Assembly: GCA_020845755.1 (NCBI GenBank)
Contig: JADLFE010000042.1
Span: forward strand, 1 to 37,056
From: Phycisphaerales bacterium
Lineage (GTDB): Bacteria > Planctomycetota > Phycisphaerae > Phycisphaerales > UBA1924
Length of the DNA: 37,056 nucleotides
Direction: 5' to 3'
The notes below the pieces were generated by a model, which saw only the letters and a program-made list of their open reading frames with translations, ran no database searches and was not told where the DNA came from. Positions 1 to 8,546 of the stretch are shown piece after piece. A program made the translations under genes and the position numbers. Positions within the stretch are counted from its first letter, which is position 1. Each line of letters begins with the position of its first letter.

Positions 1-1172
1 TCCGCGCCATGCTCACCACCCTGGGCATCATCATCGGCGTCGCCGCCGTCATCTCCGTCGTCGCCGCGACCGACGGCCTGCAGAAGTTCGTCCTCAAGGA
101 GTTCGCCTCCGTCGGCGCCAGCAAGGTGTGGATCTTCCCACGCATGCCGGAGGGACAGCGCGACCGCTTCAGTTGGCGACAACTCCGCATCCAACTCAAA
201 GAAGTCAACGACATGCTCGAGCGATGCCCGTCGCTCGAACGCCTCACGCCGATCTTGGAGATGGCCACCAGCGTCCAATACGGCGACGTCAGCAAGCCCG
301 TCGTCACCGTCCAGGCCGTCCGCCCAGCATGGCACCAGATCGAAGACCGCGCCATCATCCAGGGACGTCCCCTCTCCACCATCGACGAAGACCAACGCCT
401 CCAGGTCTGCATCATCAACGACAAGGCCATCGGTGAGTTCCAACTTCCGGGCGAGTGCATCGGCACACGCATCTCCGTCGGCGGACGCCTCTTCACCATC
501 GTCGGCGTTGTCGAAACCAAAACCGTCAGCCCCATGTTCGGCGGCGACGAGGCCCGCACCGAGGTCTACATCCCCTTCCAGACCGGGCTCATGCTCCGCC
601 CAGAGCCCCGCATGTACATCGTCGCCCAGACCAAGTCCCCCGAACTCTACGAAGACGCCAAGGCCGAAATCACCTTCTTCATGCGACGCATGAGAAACCT
701 CAAGCCCGACGACCCCAACACCTTCGGCGTCGAGGCCATCGAGCAGATCATCGCCCAGTTCAAAAAACTCGCCGCCGGCCTCTCCGTCTTCCTCGCCGGC
801 ATCGTCGCCATCTCGCTCCTCGTCGGCGGTATCGGCATCATGAACATCATGCTCGTCTCCGTCAGCGAACGCACCCGCGAGATCGGACTCCGCAAGGCCG
901 TCGGCGCCAAGCCCGCCGTCGTCCTCCTCCAGTTCCTCGTCGAGGCCATCACCCTCTGCCTCATCGGCGGCGCCGTCGGGCTCGTCATCGGCTTCGGCAT
1001 CGTCGCCGCCCTCAAACTCATCCCCAAGTCCCCCCTCGAAGAAGCCGGCATCCCCATCTGGGCCATCGCCCTCTCCGTCGGATTCTCCGCCGCCACCGGC
1101 CTCATCTTCGGCATGTTCCCCGCCATCAAGGCCGCGCGCCTCGACCCCATCGTCGCACTCCGACACGAATGA
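1..1172 (+). CDS. MacB/FtsX-type ABC transporter permease (5' end outside window)
   Basis: Inner-membrane permease subunit of a MacB-like ABC exporter. The reading frame is open from base 3, and the first visible residues (TTLGIIIGVAAVI) match the end of the first transmembrane helix of this family, so the start and the leading part of the gene lie upstream of the window. A periplasmic MacB-type domain follows (roughly visible residues 30-245). The C-terminal FtsX domain then has three hydrophobic segments, with the family-typical stretches GGIGIMNIMLVSVSERT and REIGLRKAVGA. No ATPase is encoded here; it would be expected upstream. The stop codon overlaps the next start (ATGA at 1169-1172), which points to translational coupling with the TolC-like gene. 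In MacAB-TolC systems these parts export macrolides, peptides or other substrates across both membranes; the substrate cannot be read from the sequence. Confidence 0.93.
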   Translation, partial: RAMLTTLGIIIGVAAVISVVAATDGLQKFVLKEFASVGASKVWIFPRMPEGQRDRFSWRQLRIQLKEVNDMLERCPSLERLTPILEMATSVQYGDVSKPVVTVQAVRPAWHQIEDRAIIQGRPLSTIDEDQRLQVCIINDKAIGEFQLPGECIGTRISVGGRLFTIVGVVETKTVSPMFGGDEARTEVYIPFQTGLMLRPEPRMYIVAQTKSPELYEDAKAEITFFMRRMRNLKPDDPNTFGVEAIEQIIAQFKKLAAGLSVFLAGIVAISLLVGGIGIMNIMLVSVSERTREIGLRKAVGAKPAVVLLQFLVEAITLCLIGGAVGLVIGFGIVAALKLIPKSPLEEAGIPIWAIALSVGFSAATGLIFGMFPAIKAARLDPIVALRHE

Positions 1173-3061
1173 CCACCATGAACCACGCGACCCAACCCTC
1201 GCCGCGCACCCTCCGCTCGGCACGCGCGATCATCGCCCTCGCCGCCATCACCGCCGCGCCCCTCCTTGTCTCCTGCGGCGGAAACCCCCTCAGTTCCGTC
1301 GAGGACGACTACGCACGCATCGCCCCAGAACGCCTCCGCCAGATCACCGCCCGCAACTTCGATGAGCAGAAGAAGCCCGCCGACGCCGTGAGCACCGCCC
1401 CAACCCCCGACCAGGCCAAGGCACGCCTCGAACACGCCGAAAAGGTCACGCTCTCCATCGAAGACTGCCGCGCCGCCGCCCTCACCAACAACCTCGATCT
1501 CAAGATCGCGATGATGGACCCCACCATCGCCAAGGAAAACATCAGCCGCGAAGAGGCTCGCTTCGAATCGCTCTTCACCCTCCGCGGCGCCTGGTCCGAA
1601 ACCGATTCGCCCACCGCCTCCGACCTCGATAGCTCCGCGGCCCGCAGCAAGAACATCGAGCCCGGCGTCCGCATCCCCCTCCGCACCGGCGAAACCGTGC
1701 AGGTCTCGCTCCCCGTCTCCAGACTCGAAACCAACAACTCCTTCTCCACCCTCAACCCCAGTTACACCAGCGACCTGGTCTTCTCGCTCAGCCAGCCCCT
1801 CCTCCGTGGCGCCGGGCGTCGCGCCAACACCTCCTCCATCAAGATCGCATCACTCAACGCCCAGGCCTCCGAAGCCTCCACCAAGCTCGAGGCGATCCGC
1901 CAACTCGCCGCTGTCGATCGCGCCTACTGGCGCCTCTTCCGCGTCCGCCGTGAACTCGAGGTCGCGCAGCAGCAATATGAACTCGCCGTTGCCCAACTTC
2001 AGCGCGCCGAGCGCCGCGTCAACGCCGGCGGCGCCTCGGAAATCGAAGTGATCCGCGCCCAGGCCGGCGTCGCCGATCGCCTCGAGGCCATCATCGTCGC
2101 CGCCAACAGCGCCCTCACCCAGCAACGCGAACTCAAACGCATCATCAACCGCCCCGACCTCCCCGTCGACGCCGACACCCAACTCATCACCGCCACGCCC
2201 CCCGACCCCGCCGAGTTCGTCTTCGACGCCCACACCCTCATCCAGACCGCGCTCCACGACCGCATGGAGATGCTCGACCTCGAACTCCGCCTCGCCGCCG
2301 ATGCCCTCGCCATCGACCTCAACCGCTCCGATGCACTCCCCCTGGTCACGATGGATTACTCCTACCGCGTCAACGGCCTGGGCGGCTCCCTCAACCGCTC
2401 CTTCCAGGTCATGCGCGATAATCGCTTCGAAGATTGGACCGTCGGCCTCACCGCCCAGGTCCCCATCGGCAACGAGGAGGCCCGCTCACGCATCCGCCAG
2501 TCGATCCTCCAGCGCCTCCAGCGACTCTCGACCAAGGAAGCGCGAGAGCAGTCCATCCGCCGTGAGGTACTCGACGCGATCGACACCATCAACTCCGGCT
2601 GGCAGCGCGTGCTCGCCTCTCGACAGAGCGTGATCCTCAACACCCGCGCCTTCCAGGCCGAACAACGCCAATTCGACGTCGGCAACAGCACCAGCACCAA
2701 CGTGCTCGACGCCGCCGCCCGCCTCGCCGAATCCCAGGTCGCCGAGGCCCGCGCCCTCACCGACTACCAGGTCGCCCAGATCGACCTCGCCTTCGCGACC
2801 GGCACGCTGCTCGGCGCCGGCAAGGTCGATTGGACCCCCGCGCCAACGCCCTCCCAAGGACTCGACGCCAGGCTCCCCGAATGGCTCGACTGGATCAAGC
2901 GAGTGCCCGGCCCAGGTGACCCCGAGCCCGCCGCCGCGCCGTCGCCCGACGCGCCCCCCGCCACGGAGACCCCCGGTACGACGCCCGCGCCGGAAACCAG
3001 CGCTGAGCCCGCCGCCGCGCCGGCCGAGTCCGCCCAGCCCGCTCCGCCGAGCAATCAGTAA
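1169..3061 (+). CDS. TolC-family outer-membrane efflux lipoprotein
   Basis: Outer-membrane channel component (OEP/TolC family) of about 630 residues. The frame stays open far upstream of the true gene, but that part is antisense-like arginine-rich shadow. The real start is the ATG at 1169, which overlaps the permease stop, or the ATG at 1178. The N-terminus is a lipoprotein signal with lipobox LVSC (Cys36 from the first ATG). Long alpha-helical repeats follow, typical of the two OEP halves: residues near 90-330 and 345-560, with heptad-like stretches such as EQQYELAVAQLQRAERR in the first. The last 60 residues are a Pro/Ala/Glu-rich tail without obvious fold. It probably works with the upstream permease to form a tripartite exporter; a membrane-fusion protein and ATPase would be upstream. 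The family call is firm and the substrate unknown. Confidence 0.9.
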   Translation: MTTMNHATQPSPRTLRSARAIIALAAITAAPLLVSCGGNPLSSVEDDYARIAPERLRQITARNFDEQKKPADAVSTAPTPDQAKARLEHAEKVTLSIEDCRAAALTNNLDLKIAMMDPTIAKENISREEARFESLFTLRGAWSETDSPTASDLDSSAARSKNIEPGVRIPLRTGETVQVSLPVSRLETNNSFSTLNPSYTSDLVFSLSQPLLRGAGRRANTSSIKIASLNAQASEASTKLEAIRQLAAVDRAYWRLFRVRRELEVAQQQYELAVAQLQRAERRVNAGGASEIEVIRAQAGVADRLEAIIVAANSALTQQRELKRIINRPDLPVDADTQLITATPPDPAEFVFDAHTLIQTALHDRMEMLDLELRLAADALAIDLNRSDALPLVTMDYSYRVNGLGGSLNRSFQVMRDNRFEDWTVGLTAQVPIGNEEARSRIRQSILQRLQRLSTKEAREQSIRREVLDAIDTINSGWQRVLASRQSVILNTRAFQAEQRQFDVGNSTSTNVLDAAARLAESQVAEARALTDYQVAQIDLAFATGTLLGAGKVDWTPAPTPSQGLDARLPEWLDWIKRVPGPGDPEPAAAPSPDAPPATETPGTTPAPETSAEPAAAPAESAQPAPPSNQ

Positions 3062-3192
3062 TCACGCCACCCAATCACGCCGTCCGGTGCCGCCGCGCAC
3101 ACGCCGCGTTCCGCGCTGCCACTTCAGAGGGCGAAGCAGTGTCGCGCCATCTTTCACTTCGTCCCTGCATCTCTCCGCCTCTGCAAGGAAAC

Positions 3193-3278
3193 GGTGGGGA
3201 GGGGATTCGAACCCCTGTTGCCCTGACGGGCAAACCGGATTTCAAGTCCGGCGCGTTCAACCGCTCTGCCACCCCACC
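3193..3278 (-). tRNA. tRNA-Ser (anticodon UGA)
   Basis: Reading the minus strand, GGTGGGG (3199-3193 on the plus strand as its complement partner) pairs with CCCCACC to form a 7-bp acceptor stem. An anticodon loop CTTGAAA sits between GCCGGA-type stem halves, giving anticodon TGA (plus-strand 3242-3244). There is a long class II variable arm (TTTGCCCGTCAGGGCAA) and a T-loop GGTTCGAATCC. The long variable arm and the anticodon identify serine, reading UCA and other UCN codons. Length is 86 nt. No CCA is encoded at the 3' end. Confidence 0.93.
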
Positions 3279-3311
3279 GGGGAAAGTCTAGGGCGCCGAA
3301 GCCGCGCCTCC

Positions 3312-3358
3312 CGGTTAGTTCCCGCTAATCACCGCGTCTGTGCGCACCGAAGCGTCCG
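3312..3358 (+). repeat. 47-bp direct repeat, copy 1
   Basis: Begins CGGTTAGTTCCCGCTAATCA and ends GCACCGAAGCGTCCG. It aligns without gaps to 3470-3516 with about five mismatches in 47 bases. Each copy starts with a short imperfect dyad (GGTTAG...CTAATC in this copy). The function is unknown; it may be a relic of a dispersed intergenic repeat. Confidence 0.6.
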
Positions 3359-3469
3359 GCTCTCTTGCCACTTGCCGATGTCCTGAAAAAATTCTTCGCG
3401 CGTTTTCTTTCCGCACGCAACCCACTCCGCGGCCTTGTCTTGCTGCTTTTCCTCGTGCCCCGCGCCCCG

Positions 3470-3516
3470 CGGTTAGTGTCCGCTTATCACCGCGTCTGTG
3501 CGCACCAATGCGTCCG
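3470..3516 (+). repeat. 47-bp direct repeat, copy 2
   Basis: Second copy of the repeat at 3312-3358, 158 bases further on, beginning CGGTTAGTGTCCGCTTATCA. The shared core is ATCACCGCGTCTGTGCGCAC. The dyad at its start is weaker than in copy 1. Confidence 0.6.
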
Positions 3517-3692
3517 CCCGCCCCCAGTGTGGAGAGCGCGTGCGTAACCCGTGCCCTCACCAGGACAGCCGGCGGCCCATCACCCGCCGCGCAATCCCGG
3601 CGTCTTTGACATGTGAATACGTCGGCCGAGGCGGGGCTCCGGGCGGCGTGGCTATCCGGCGTAGACGGCCTACGCGTGATCTCTCGTTTCTG

Positions 3693-6600
3693 TCACTCCG
3701 CCCGCGTCTTGTACCGGTAGTACACCTCGAGGCTGAGCGTGCACACCGCCGTCTGATGAACTCGCCCGCACAACTTCGACCAGCGATCCTGCGGATCCCA
3801 GCTCCCCGCCAGTTCGCCCTCCGTCTTCTGGTGCGACAACAACTCCGGCATTAGCGCGTCGTTCCATTCCCTCCACGCCTCGCCCTGCTGCTGAAACATC
3901 GCAAGCGTCGCGTAATACCAGTAGTGCGTCGGTGCGCCGTCCTCCCAGCGCGGCCTGGCTTCAAGAATGAACCGCGCCGAATCCTCCATCCGAGCCTCAC
4001 CCGCCCCACGCCCCAGCAATTGCTGCACGAACATCGCCTCGGCCGTCATCGCCGGGCTCGCCGCCTGCCCGCGCTGATACGCGTAACGCCCCGGCGCGCC
4101 CGCCGACGCGACCGAATCCAGCCAGCGCCGCGCCGCGTCGAACGTGATGTTCGACGTCTTCACGCCCGCCCGCCGCGCGCTCTCCATCGCCATCACCTGC
4201 CAGCCCAGCACGCTCGTCCTGCCCGCCGAACCGTCGTTCGATCGCGCCGACGCGTCGACGAACTCGACCGCGAGCTTCACCGGTCGCGCAAGCCGCGCGT
4301 CGTGCGTCATCGCGTACGCCTCGCACAGCGCGACGCTGGCGATCGTCTGCCCGTACATCGTCTCGTCCGGCGCCAGATTGCCGTCCGCCTGCTGCCCAGA
4401 CACCAGATGATCGATCGCACGCGACACCGTCTCCCGATACGGCCCATCCTGCGCGTGCGTGTTCCCCGCCGAGAGGAAGCACAACAACGCCATGCCCGTC
4501 ATCGCCGTGTCCGCGTTCACCTCGCCGCCGTTCTTCTTGCTCGACCAGCGCCCGTCGGGCTCCTGCGCCCGCTTCAGCCACTCCAGCGCCCGCGCCACCG
4601 CCCACTCGGTTTCCTGACTCCCGCCCATCTTCTCGACCAGTTCCGATCGCTGCTCCGGCGCACGCTGCGCGAAGTCCTCCACCGGCTGCGGCAATTCCGG
4701 CGGCAGCGTCGGGAGCGACTCGCGCGACGGCAGCGTCATCGTCCGCGACAATTCGGGCAACGGCGACGCGTCACCCAGCGGCACGCGCGACGGCGTCGGC
4801 GCGGGGAGCGCGAGCGCCGGCAAATCGCTCGCCTCGCGCGCCCGCATCGCCGCCGGCGCGACATCAACCGGTGGGAGTTCGATCGATGCCGAAGGCGACA
4901 GGCTCTGCTTCGGCAAGACCAGCGTTTGCGACAGCGCTCCCGAGGGCTCCGGCGCCGAACGCGATGCCGTCGGACGCTCGACCGGCGGCAAGGGCGCATC
5001 GCTCATCAGCGTCCGAGCGGGAAGCGACGGCACATCGGCTCCGACACCGATCGTGGGCGACGAAAGCTCTGGGATTGGAATCGCCGGCGCCCTGCCCACG
5101 TCCAGCACCGACGTGATCGCGGAGTCCAAGGCCGGGGTCCGGGCCGCAAGCGGAGCCGTGGAAGCCGGCGCTTCGAGCACATCGCTGGTGTGCGGCACCG
5201 TCGCGGAAGGAAGCGGCGCCGCGGACGACGGCGCTTCCGCCTCCGCCACGCGCGTCGGGCGCTCAGTCGATGGCAGCACGGCCTCATTCATGGGCGCGGG
5301 CAACGAGGTTGTCGCGAGCGTGCCGAGTTGCGTTGGCGCAAGTGCCATGTCGCTCGGCACTGGCCGCGGCGCATCGACAGAAGAAACGGACGGCCCCGTG
5401 TCCTTCGCCTCGCGTGCCGACAACTTCATTGATCTGACATCAGCGTTGATCGGGGCTGGCTGCAGCGGGGCCGATGCCGCGCCGAGCGCGGGCTGAGATA
5501 CGGCAGCCTCGGTGCTCGACTTGCGGGGCGCCTCGGGCGTGGGCAGCACCTCGCGGGCCTGAGATGGCTCAGCGAGCGCGACCGGCATCGACCCCCGCGG
5601 GAATTCCGCTTCCGTGGGCGATGGGCTCGGCGGCACACTCGAAACGGCCGTCGGCGCGTCGGCGTAGGTTCGCGGACCGATCGTCGTCGAGATCTCGGGC
5701 GCGGGCAGTTCGATCTTGGGCAGTTCAAGATCGCGAGATTCGAGCCGCGGCGCTTCCGGTGACTCAACTCTCGCGGCAAACTGCGACGTGATGTCTCCCG
5801 GCATCTCCGCGGCGGACGACGCCAGCACCACGCGCGTTCCGCCCGATTGCATCAACTCGCCGAGGTACGACCCGACCTTCCAGATCGTGAGCAGTGACGC
5901 GATCAACGCGTGAATCAGGAGCGAGACGAGCAGGCAGCGGGCCAGCAGCGACATATGCGCAAAGCGCCGCCGCCATACTTCCGATCGCAGGAGCCTCGCC
6001 AGCAGCCACAGGAGCAAGGCCGTCAGAAGCAGCACGAGCACCCAGGGCCAGGCCGCATCCAGCCACTGCGCCAGTTTCGCGCCGACGGGTCGATGATCGA
6101 GAAACACTTCGCGAGAGGCCGTCGACCACAGGTTGTAATCTCGATCGAATCGACCGCCGTCGCGGTGCGCAAGTGCAACTCCAGAGTCAAGTGCAGGTGC
6201 AGAGGCCGCCTCGGATGGTGCCGCGCTCGGCGCACCATCCCGATCCGTGCTGAACGTCAACCGAAACCCGTCCGCGCTCAGACCCGGATCGAGATCGTTC
6301 TCGCGCGAGTTGATCGCCTCGCCGAGATTCTCGACGACATGGCGGCGTGGATCGTTGATCCGAGCGCGATACAGGTCGTACCCGCCCAGCCCGCCGTCGC
6401 GATCCGACGAGAAGTACAAATAGTCGCCCGCGGGGCTGACGGCCGGCGCGCCCTCGTCCCGCGTCGTGTTCGCCCACGCGACCGGACGCGCCCGCTCGGC
6501 GGCGCCGTCATTCATGTCGGCCTGGAACAGGTCGTAGTCGTGGCGTGCGTGGCGTTCGCGCAACGTCGCGTCCCACGGCGTGGCCGGGGGCATCTCTTCG

Positions 6601-7172
6601 CCGACCCGTGGCCTGTTCGACGAGAAGTACAAGGTCAGGCGATCGGGCGTCAGCGCCGGGCCGTACTCGTTGAACTCGGTGTTGACGGCGTCGCCCATGT
6701 TCTGCGGCGTCGTCCACTGGGTGTTCACGCGATGCGATACCCACAGGTCGTATCCGCCCCGCCCGCCCGCGCGGTCGGAGTAGAAATACAGCGATTCGCC
6801 GTCGGCGGTGATCTCTGGGCCCAGTTCATCCGCGTCGCTGTTGATGGCCGCGATCGCCTCCGGCGTGCTCCAGCCGGCGGGCGACCACCGCGACATGACA
6901 AGGTCCGCGTTGCGACCGGGCTTGCGCCGGACGAAGACCATCATCGTGCCGTCGGGCGAGTACTTGGGCTCGTACTCATCGACGCTCGTGTTCAGGCCCG
7001 CGACCGGGCGCGCGGGCTGCCACAGGATGGAGCGCACCTGCGCGTCGGGCGGCTGGCTGATCGTGCCCGCGTCTGTCCAGAAACTCGAGGCGTGCTGAGC
7101 CGCCAGTGCGCCCACGAGCACGAGCGTGCCGGCCCCGACGACGGACAGTGTCACGATGGCGAGCGCTCTCAT
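3693..7172 (-). CDS. PD40 propeller / TonB-like segment / squalene-cyclase-like fusion protein
   Basis: A 1159-residue multidomain envelope protein. Residues 1-25 are a signal or anchor helix. Residues ~65-350 hold PD40 (TolB/WD40-like) propeller repeats, with motifs such as YSPDG and YFSSDRDGG. Residues 374-396 are a transmembrane helix followed by RSEVWRRR. A second helix at ~408-431 contains SLLIHALIASLL (Ser417, His421), which resembles the SxxxH segment of TonB that contacts ExbB/ExbD. Residues ~455-845 are a Pro/Ala/Ser-rich linker. Residues ~853-1159 form an alpha/alpha-toroid of the prenyltransferase/squalene-oxidase repeat type (QEPDGRW at ~870-876), without the DxDD motif of true squalene-hopene cyclases. 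It is the last gene of the TPR-ExbB-ExbD operon, 15 nt after exbD. I infer a PMF-driven transducer linking periplasmic propeller and toroid domains. Domain calls are good; the role is unproven. Confidence 0.82.
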   Translation of the reverse strand: MRALAIVTLSVVGAGTLVLVGALAAQHASSFWTDAGTISQPPDAQVRSILWQPARPVAGLNTSVDEYEPKYSPDGTMMVFVRRKPGRNADLVMSRWSPAGWSTPEAIAAINSDADELGPEITADGESLYFYSDRAGGRGGYDLWVSHRVNTQWTTPQNMGDAVNTEFNEYGPALTPDRLTLYFSSNRPRVGEEMPPATPWDATLRERHARHDYDLFQADMNDGAAERARPVAWANTTRDEGAPAVSPAGDYLYFSSDRDGGLGGYDLYRARINDPRRHVVENLGEAINSRENDLDPGLSADGFRLTFSTDRDGAPSAAPSEAASAPALDSGVALAHRDGGRFDRDYNLWSTASREVFLDHRPVGAKLAQWLDAAWPWVLVLLLTALLLWLLARLLRSEVWRRRFAHMSLLARCLLVSLLIHALIASLLTIWKVGSYLGELMQSGGTRVVLASSAAEMPGDITSQFAARVESPEAPRLESRDLELPKIELPAPEISTTIGPRTYADAPTAVSSVPPSPSPTEAEFPRGSMPVALAEPSQAREVLPTPEAPRKSSTEAAVSQPALGAASAPLQPAPINADVRSMKLSAREAKDTGPSVSSVDAPRPVPSDMALAPTQLGTLATTSLPAPMNEAVLPSTERPTRVAEAEAPSSAAPLPSATVPHTSDVLEAPASTAPLAARTPALDSAITSVLDVGRAPAIPIPELSSPTIGVGADVPSLPARTLMSDAPLPPVERPTASRSAPEPSGALSQTLVLPKQSLSPSASIELPPVDVAPAAMRAREASDLPALALPAPTPSRVPLGDASPLPELSRTMTLPSRESLPTLPPELPQPVEDFAQRAPEQRSELVEKMGGSQETEWAVARALEWLKRAQEPDGRWSSKKNGGEVNADTAMTGMALLCFLSAGNTHAQDGPYRETVSRAIDHLVSGQQADGNLAPDETMYGQTIASVALCEAYAMTHDARLARPVKLAVEFVDASARSNDGSAGRTSVLGWQVMAMESARRAGVKTSNITFDAARRWLDSVASAGAPGRYAYQRGQAASPAMTAEAMFVQQLLGRGAGEARMEDSARFILEARPRWEDGAPTHYWYYATLAMFQQQGEAWREWNDALMPELLSHQKTEGELAGSWDPQDRWSKLCGRVHQTAVCTLSLEVYYRYKTRAE

Positions 7173-7187
7173 CGCAGCAACTCCGCG

Positions 7188-7628
7188 CTAGCGCGTGGGA
7201 ATGGTCTGAAGGAAGGGCTCCGCGATGCCGGCCTGCTTGCAGATGTCCAGCGCCCGCGCAACCATGCCGTACGCCGCGTCGCGATCGCCGCGCACGTTGA
7301 CCTTCTGCCCGGGGTTTTGCGTGACCGCGGTGTTGAGCATCGCGAGGAGCGAGGCCTCGTCGACAACCTTTGTGTTCACGATCATGGTGCCTTCGCGCGT
7401 CACGTTGATCACGATCTCGCGCATCGCCGATGAGATCGGCGCCGACGCCGCGGCCTGGGGAAGTGCGACCTTGGCCTCGCGCTCCTGCTGCTGAAACGTC
7501 GTGGCAACCAGGAAGAAGATGAGGAGCATGAACACCATGTCGATCACGGGGGTCAGGTCGACGCCGATCGAGTTGTCGCTGCTGGATTGCTGCAGAATCA
7601 ATGTGTGCCCCTTGAATGGACTGGTCAT
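7188..7628 (-). CDS. exbD: ExbD/TolR-type biopolymer transport protein
   Basis: A 146-residue inner-membrane protein with one N-terminal helix, VDLTPVIDMVFMLLIFF, carrying the membrane-embedded aspartate (Asp30) typical of ExbD/TolR. A periplasmic domain with the usual VRGDRDAAYG segment follows. In the family, ExbD/TolR joins the ExbB/TolQ pentamer to form a proton channel that powers TonB, TolA or related transducers. The ATG at 7628 is chosen because the open frame upstream of it is the shadow of exbB, and because MTSPFKGHTL is a normal cytoplasmic start. The gene lies 16 nt after exbB and 15 nt before the TonB-like fusion gene. ExbD and TolR cannot be separated by sequence alone; no TolA, TolB or Pal gene is adjacent. 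Confidence 0.92.
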   Translation of the reverse strand: MTSPFKGHTLILQQSSSDNSIGVDLTPVIDMVFMLLIFFLVATTFQQQEREAKVALPQAAASAPISSAMREIVINVTREGTMIVNTKVVDEASLLAMLNTAVTQNPGQKVNVRGDRDAAYGMVARALDICKQAGIAEPFLQTIPTR

Positions 7629-7644
7629 GCCGCGGGACGAGCGA

Positions 7645-8544
7645 TCACACCGCCGCGGCGATCGTGGCGGGCTCCTTGGTTTCGACGATTGACAGGTCGG
7701 CGCTGTGAACAGCATTGCTCTGGGCGGCGGGTGATTGCGATTGTGCCGTCGGCGGCGAGATCGAGTTGCTGCTGTTGGCGATGAGACGTGCGGGAGTGCC
7801 CGGTGCGTCGTCGTGCGCTTCGATCAGGTCGATGCAGGCGGCGTCCATGTCGAAGACGAGTCGATCGACCCTGGCCGCGAGCGCGTGATACGTCAATAGC
7901 GTGGGGATCGCGACGATGAGTCCCGCCGCGGTTGTCACCATCGCCTCATAGATGCCTGCGGCGAGGAGTTCCGTGCGCCCGAGCGCGTCGGCGGATGCGG
8001 CGACGGTGCGGAACGCGGTGATCATGCCGAAGATGGTGCCCAGCAGTCCGAGCAGGGGGGACACGGCTGTGATCACGACCAGCCCGCGGAAGTTCTTGCG
8101 GAGCAGTGTCGTTTCGCGAAGTCCCGCCTCGGTGATGTGCTTCTCGACGTGCTCCAGCGGGCGATCCCAGCGCCGGATGCCCGCCTCGAGCACGCGCGCG
8201 ATCGGCGAGGGATGGGAGCGGCAGAAGTCCAGTGCGGCGGACTGCCCGCGCGAGAGCGCGGCACGCACGCCAGTGACAAATGCCGTCGGCATGATCTTCT
8301 CACGCTTCAGGGAGAGCAATCGCTCGACCACCAGCGCGAGCGCCACCAGCGAGCAGATCGCGATGGGGATCATCACCGGTCCGCCCTTGATCGTCAGGTC
8401 CCAGACCGTTGCGACCAGGCCCGCCTGTGCCGGCGTGCCTTGCGTGGTGGGAGTACCGCCCGTCTGTGCGAGCGCCAGCGATGCAGTGGCGAGGAGTGCG
8501 ATGATGCACAGGCGCTTCGACACGTGCGTGAGGAATGAGCACAT
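7645..8544 (-). CDS. exbB: ExbB/TolQ/MotA-family proton channel protein with signal peptide
   Basis: A 299-residue membrane protein. An N-terminal signal-like segment (residues ~10-27, ending ALAQ) precedes the three conserved helices: ~54-78, ~153-178 with SPLLGLLGTIFGMI, and ~201-222 with TTAAGLIVAIP. The last two are the hallmark of the MotA/TolQ/ExbB channel. The extra N-terminal signal is common in longer ExbB variants. The C-terminal tail (~245-299) is Ser/Gln-rich and poorly ordered. The start lies only 2 nt after the stop of the upstream TPR gene. Together with ExbD it should conduct protons to drive a periplasmic transducer, most likely the fusion protein encoded two genes downstream. 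Confidence 0.93.
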   Translation of the reverse strand: MCSFLTHVSKRLCIIALLATASLALAQTGGTPTTQGTPAQAGLVATVWDLTIKGGPVMIPIAICSLVALALVVERLLSLKREKIMPTAFVTGVRAALSRGQSAALDFCRSHPSPIARVLEAGIRRWDRPLEHVEKHITEAGLRETTLLRKNFRGLVVITAVSPLLGLLGTIFGMITAFRTVAASADALGRTELLAAGIYEAMVTTAAGLIVAIPTLLTYHALAARVDRLVFDMDAACIDLIEAHDDAPGTPARLIANSSNSISPPTAQSQSPAAQSNAVHSADLSIVETKEPATIAAAV

Positions 8545-8546
8545 GA

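Larger units (their letters stand above)
3279..3692. other. Non-coding stretch between tRNA-Ser and the ExbBD-linked operon
   Basis: No credible gene is visible in these 414 bases; the short open frames lack start context and codon bias. The stretch holds two degenerate copies of a 47-bp direct repeat (listed separately). A small dyad, GCGTAG at 3659-3664 paired with CTACGC at 3670-3675, lies just past the stop of the minus-strand gene ending at 3693. It could help terminate that operon but lacks a T-tract. Confidence 0.5.

Noticed and set aside
455..1168. Long N-terminal extension of the TolC-like frame
   Set aside because: It overlaps the permease in another frame, is Arg/His/Pro-rich as expected of a shifted GC-rich frame, and the lipoprotein signal starts only at 1169.
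3924..5432. 502-codon Arg-rich plus-strand frame opposite the fusion gene
   Set aside because: Composition is typical of the complement of Ala/Pro/Ser-rich coding sequence; the opposite strand has recognisable toroid repeats.
5910..7433. 507-codon plus-strand frame opposite the PD40/TonB-like gene
   Set aside because: Antisense shadow of a well-supported domain protein; no signal, domain or ribosome-binding site.
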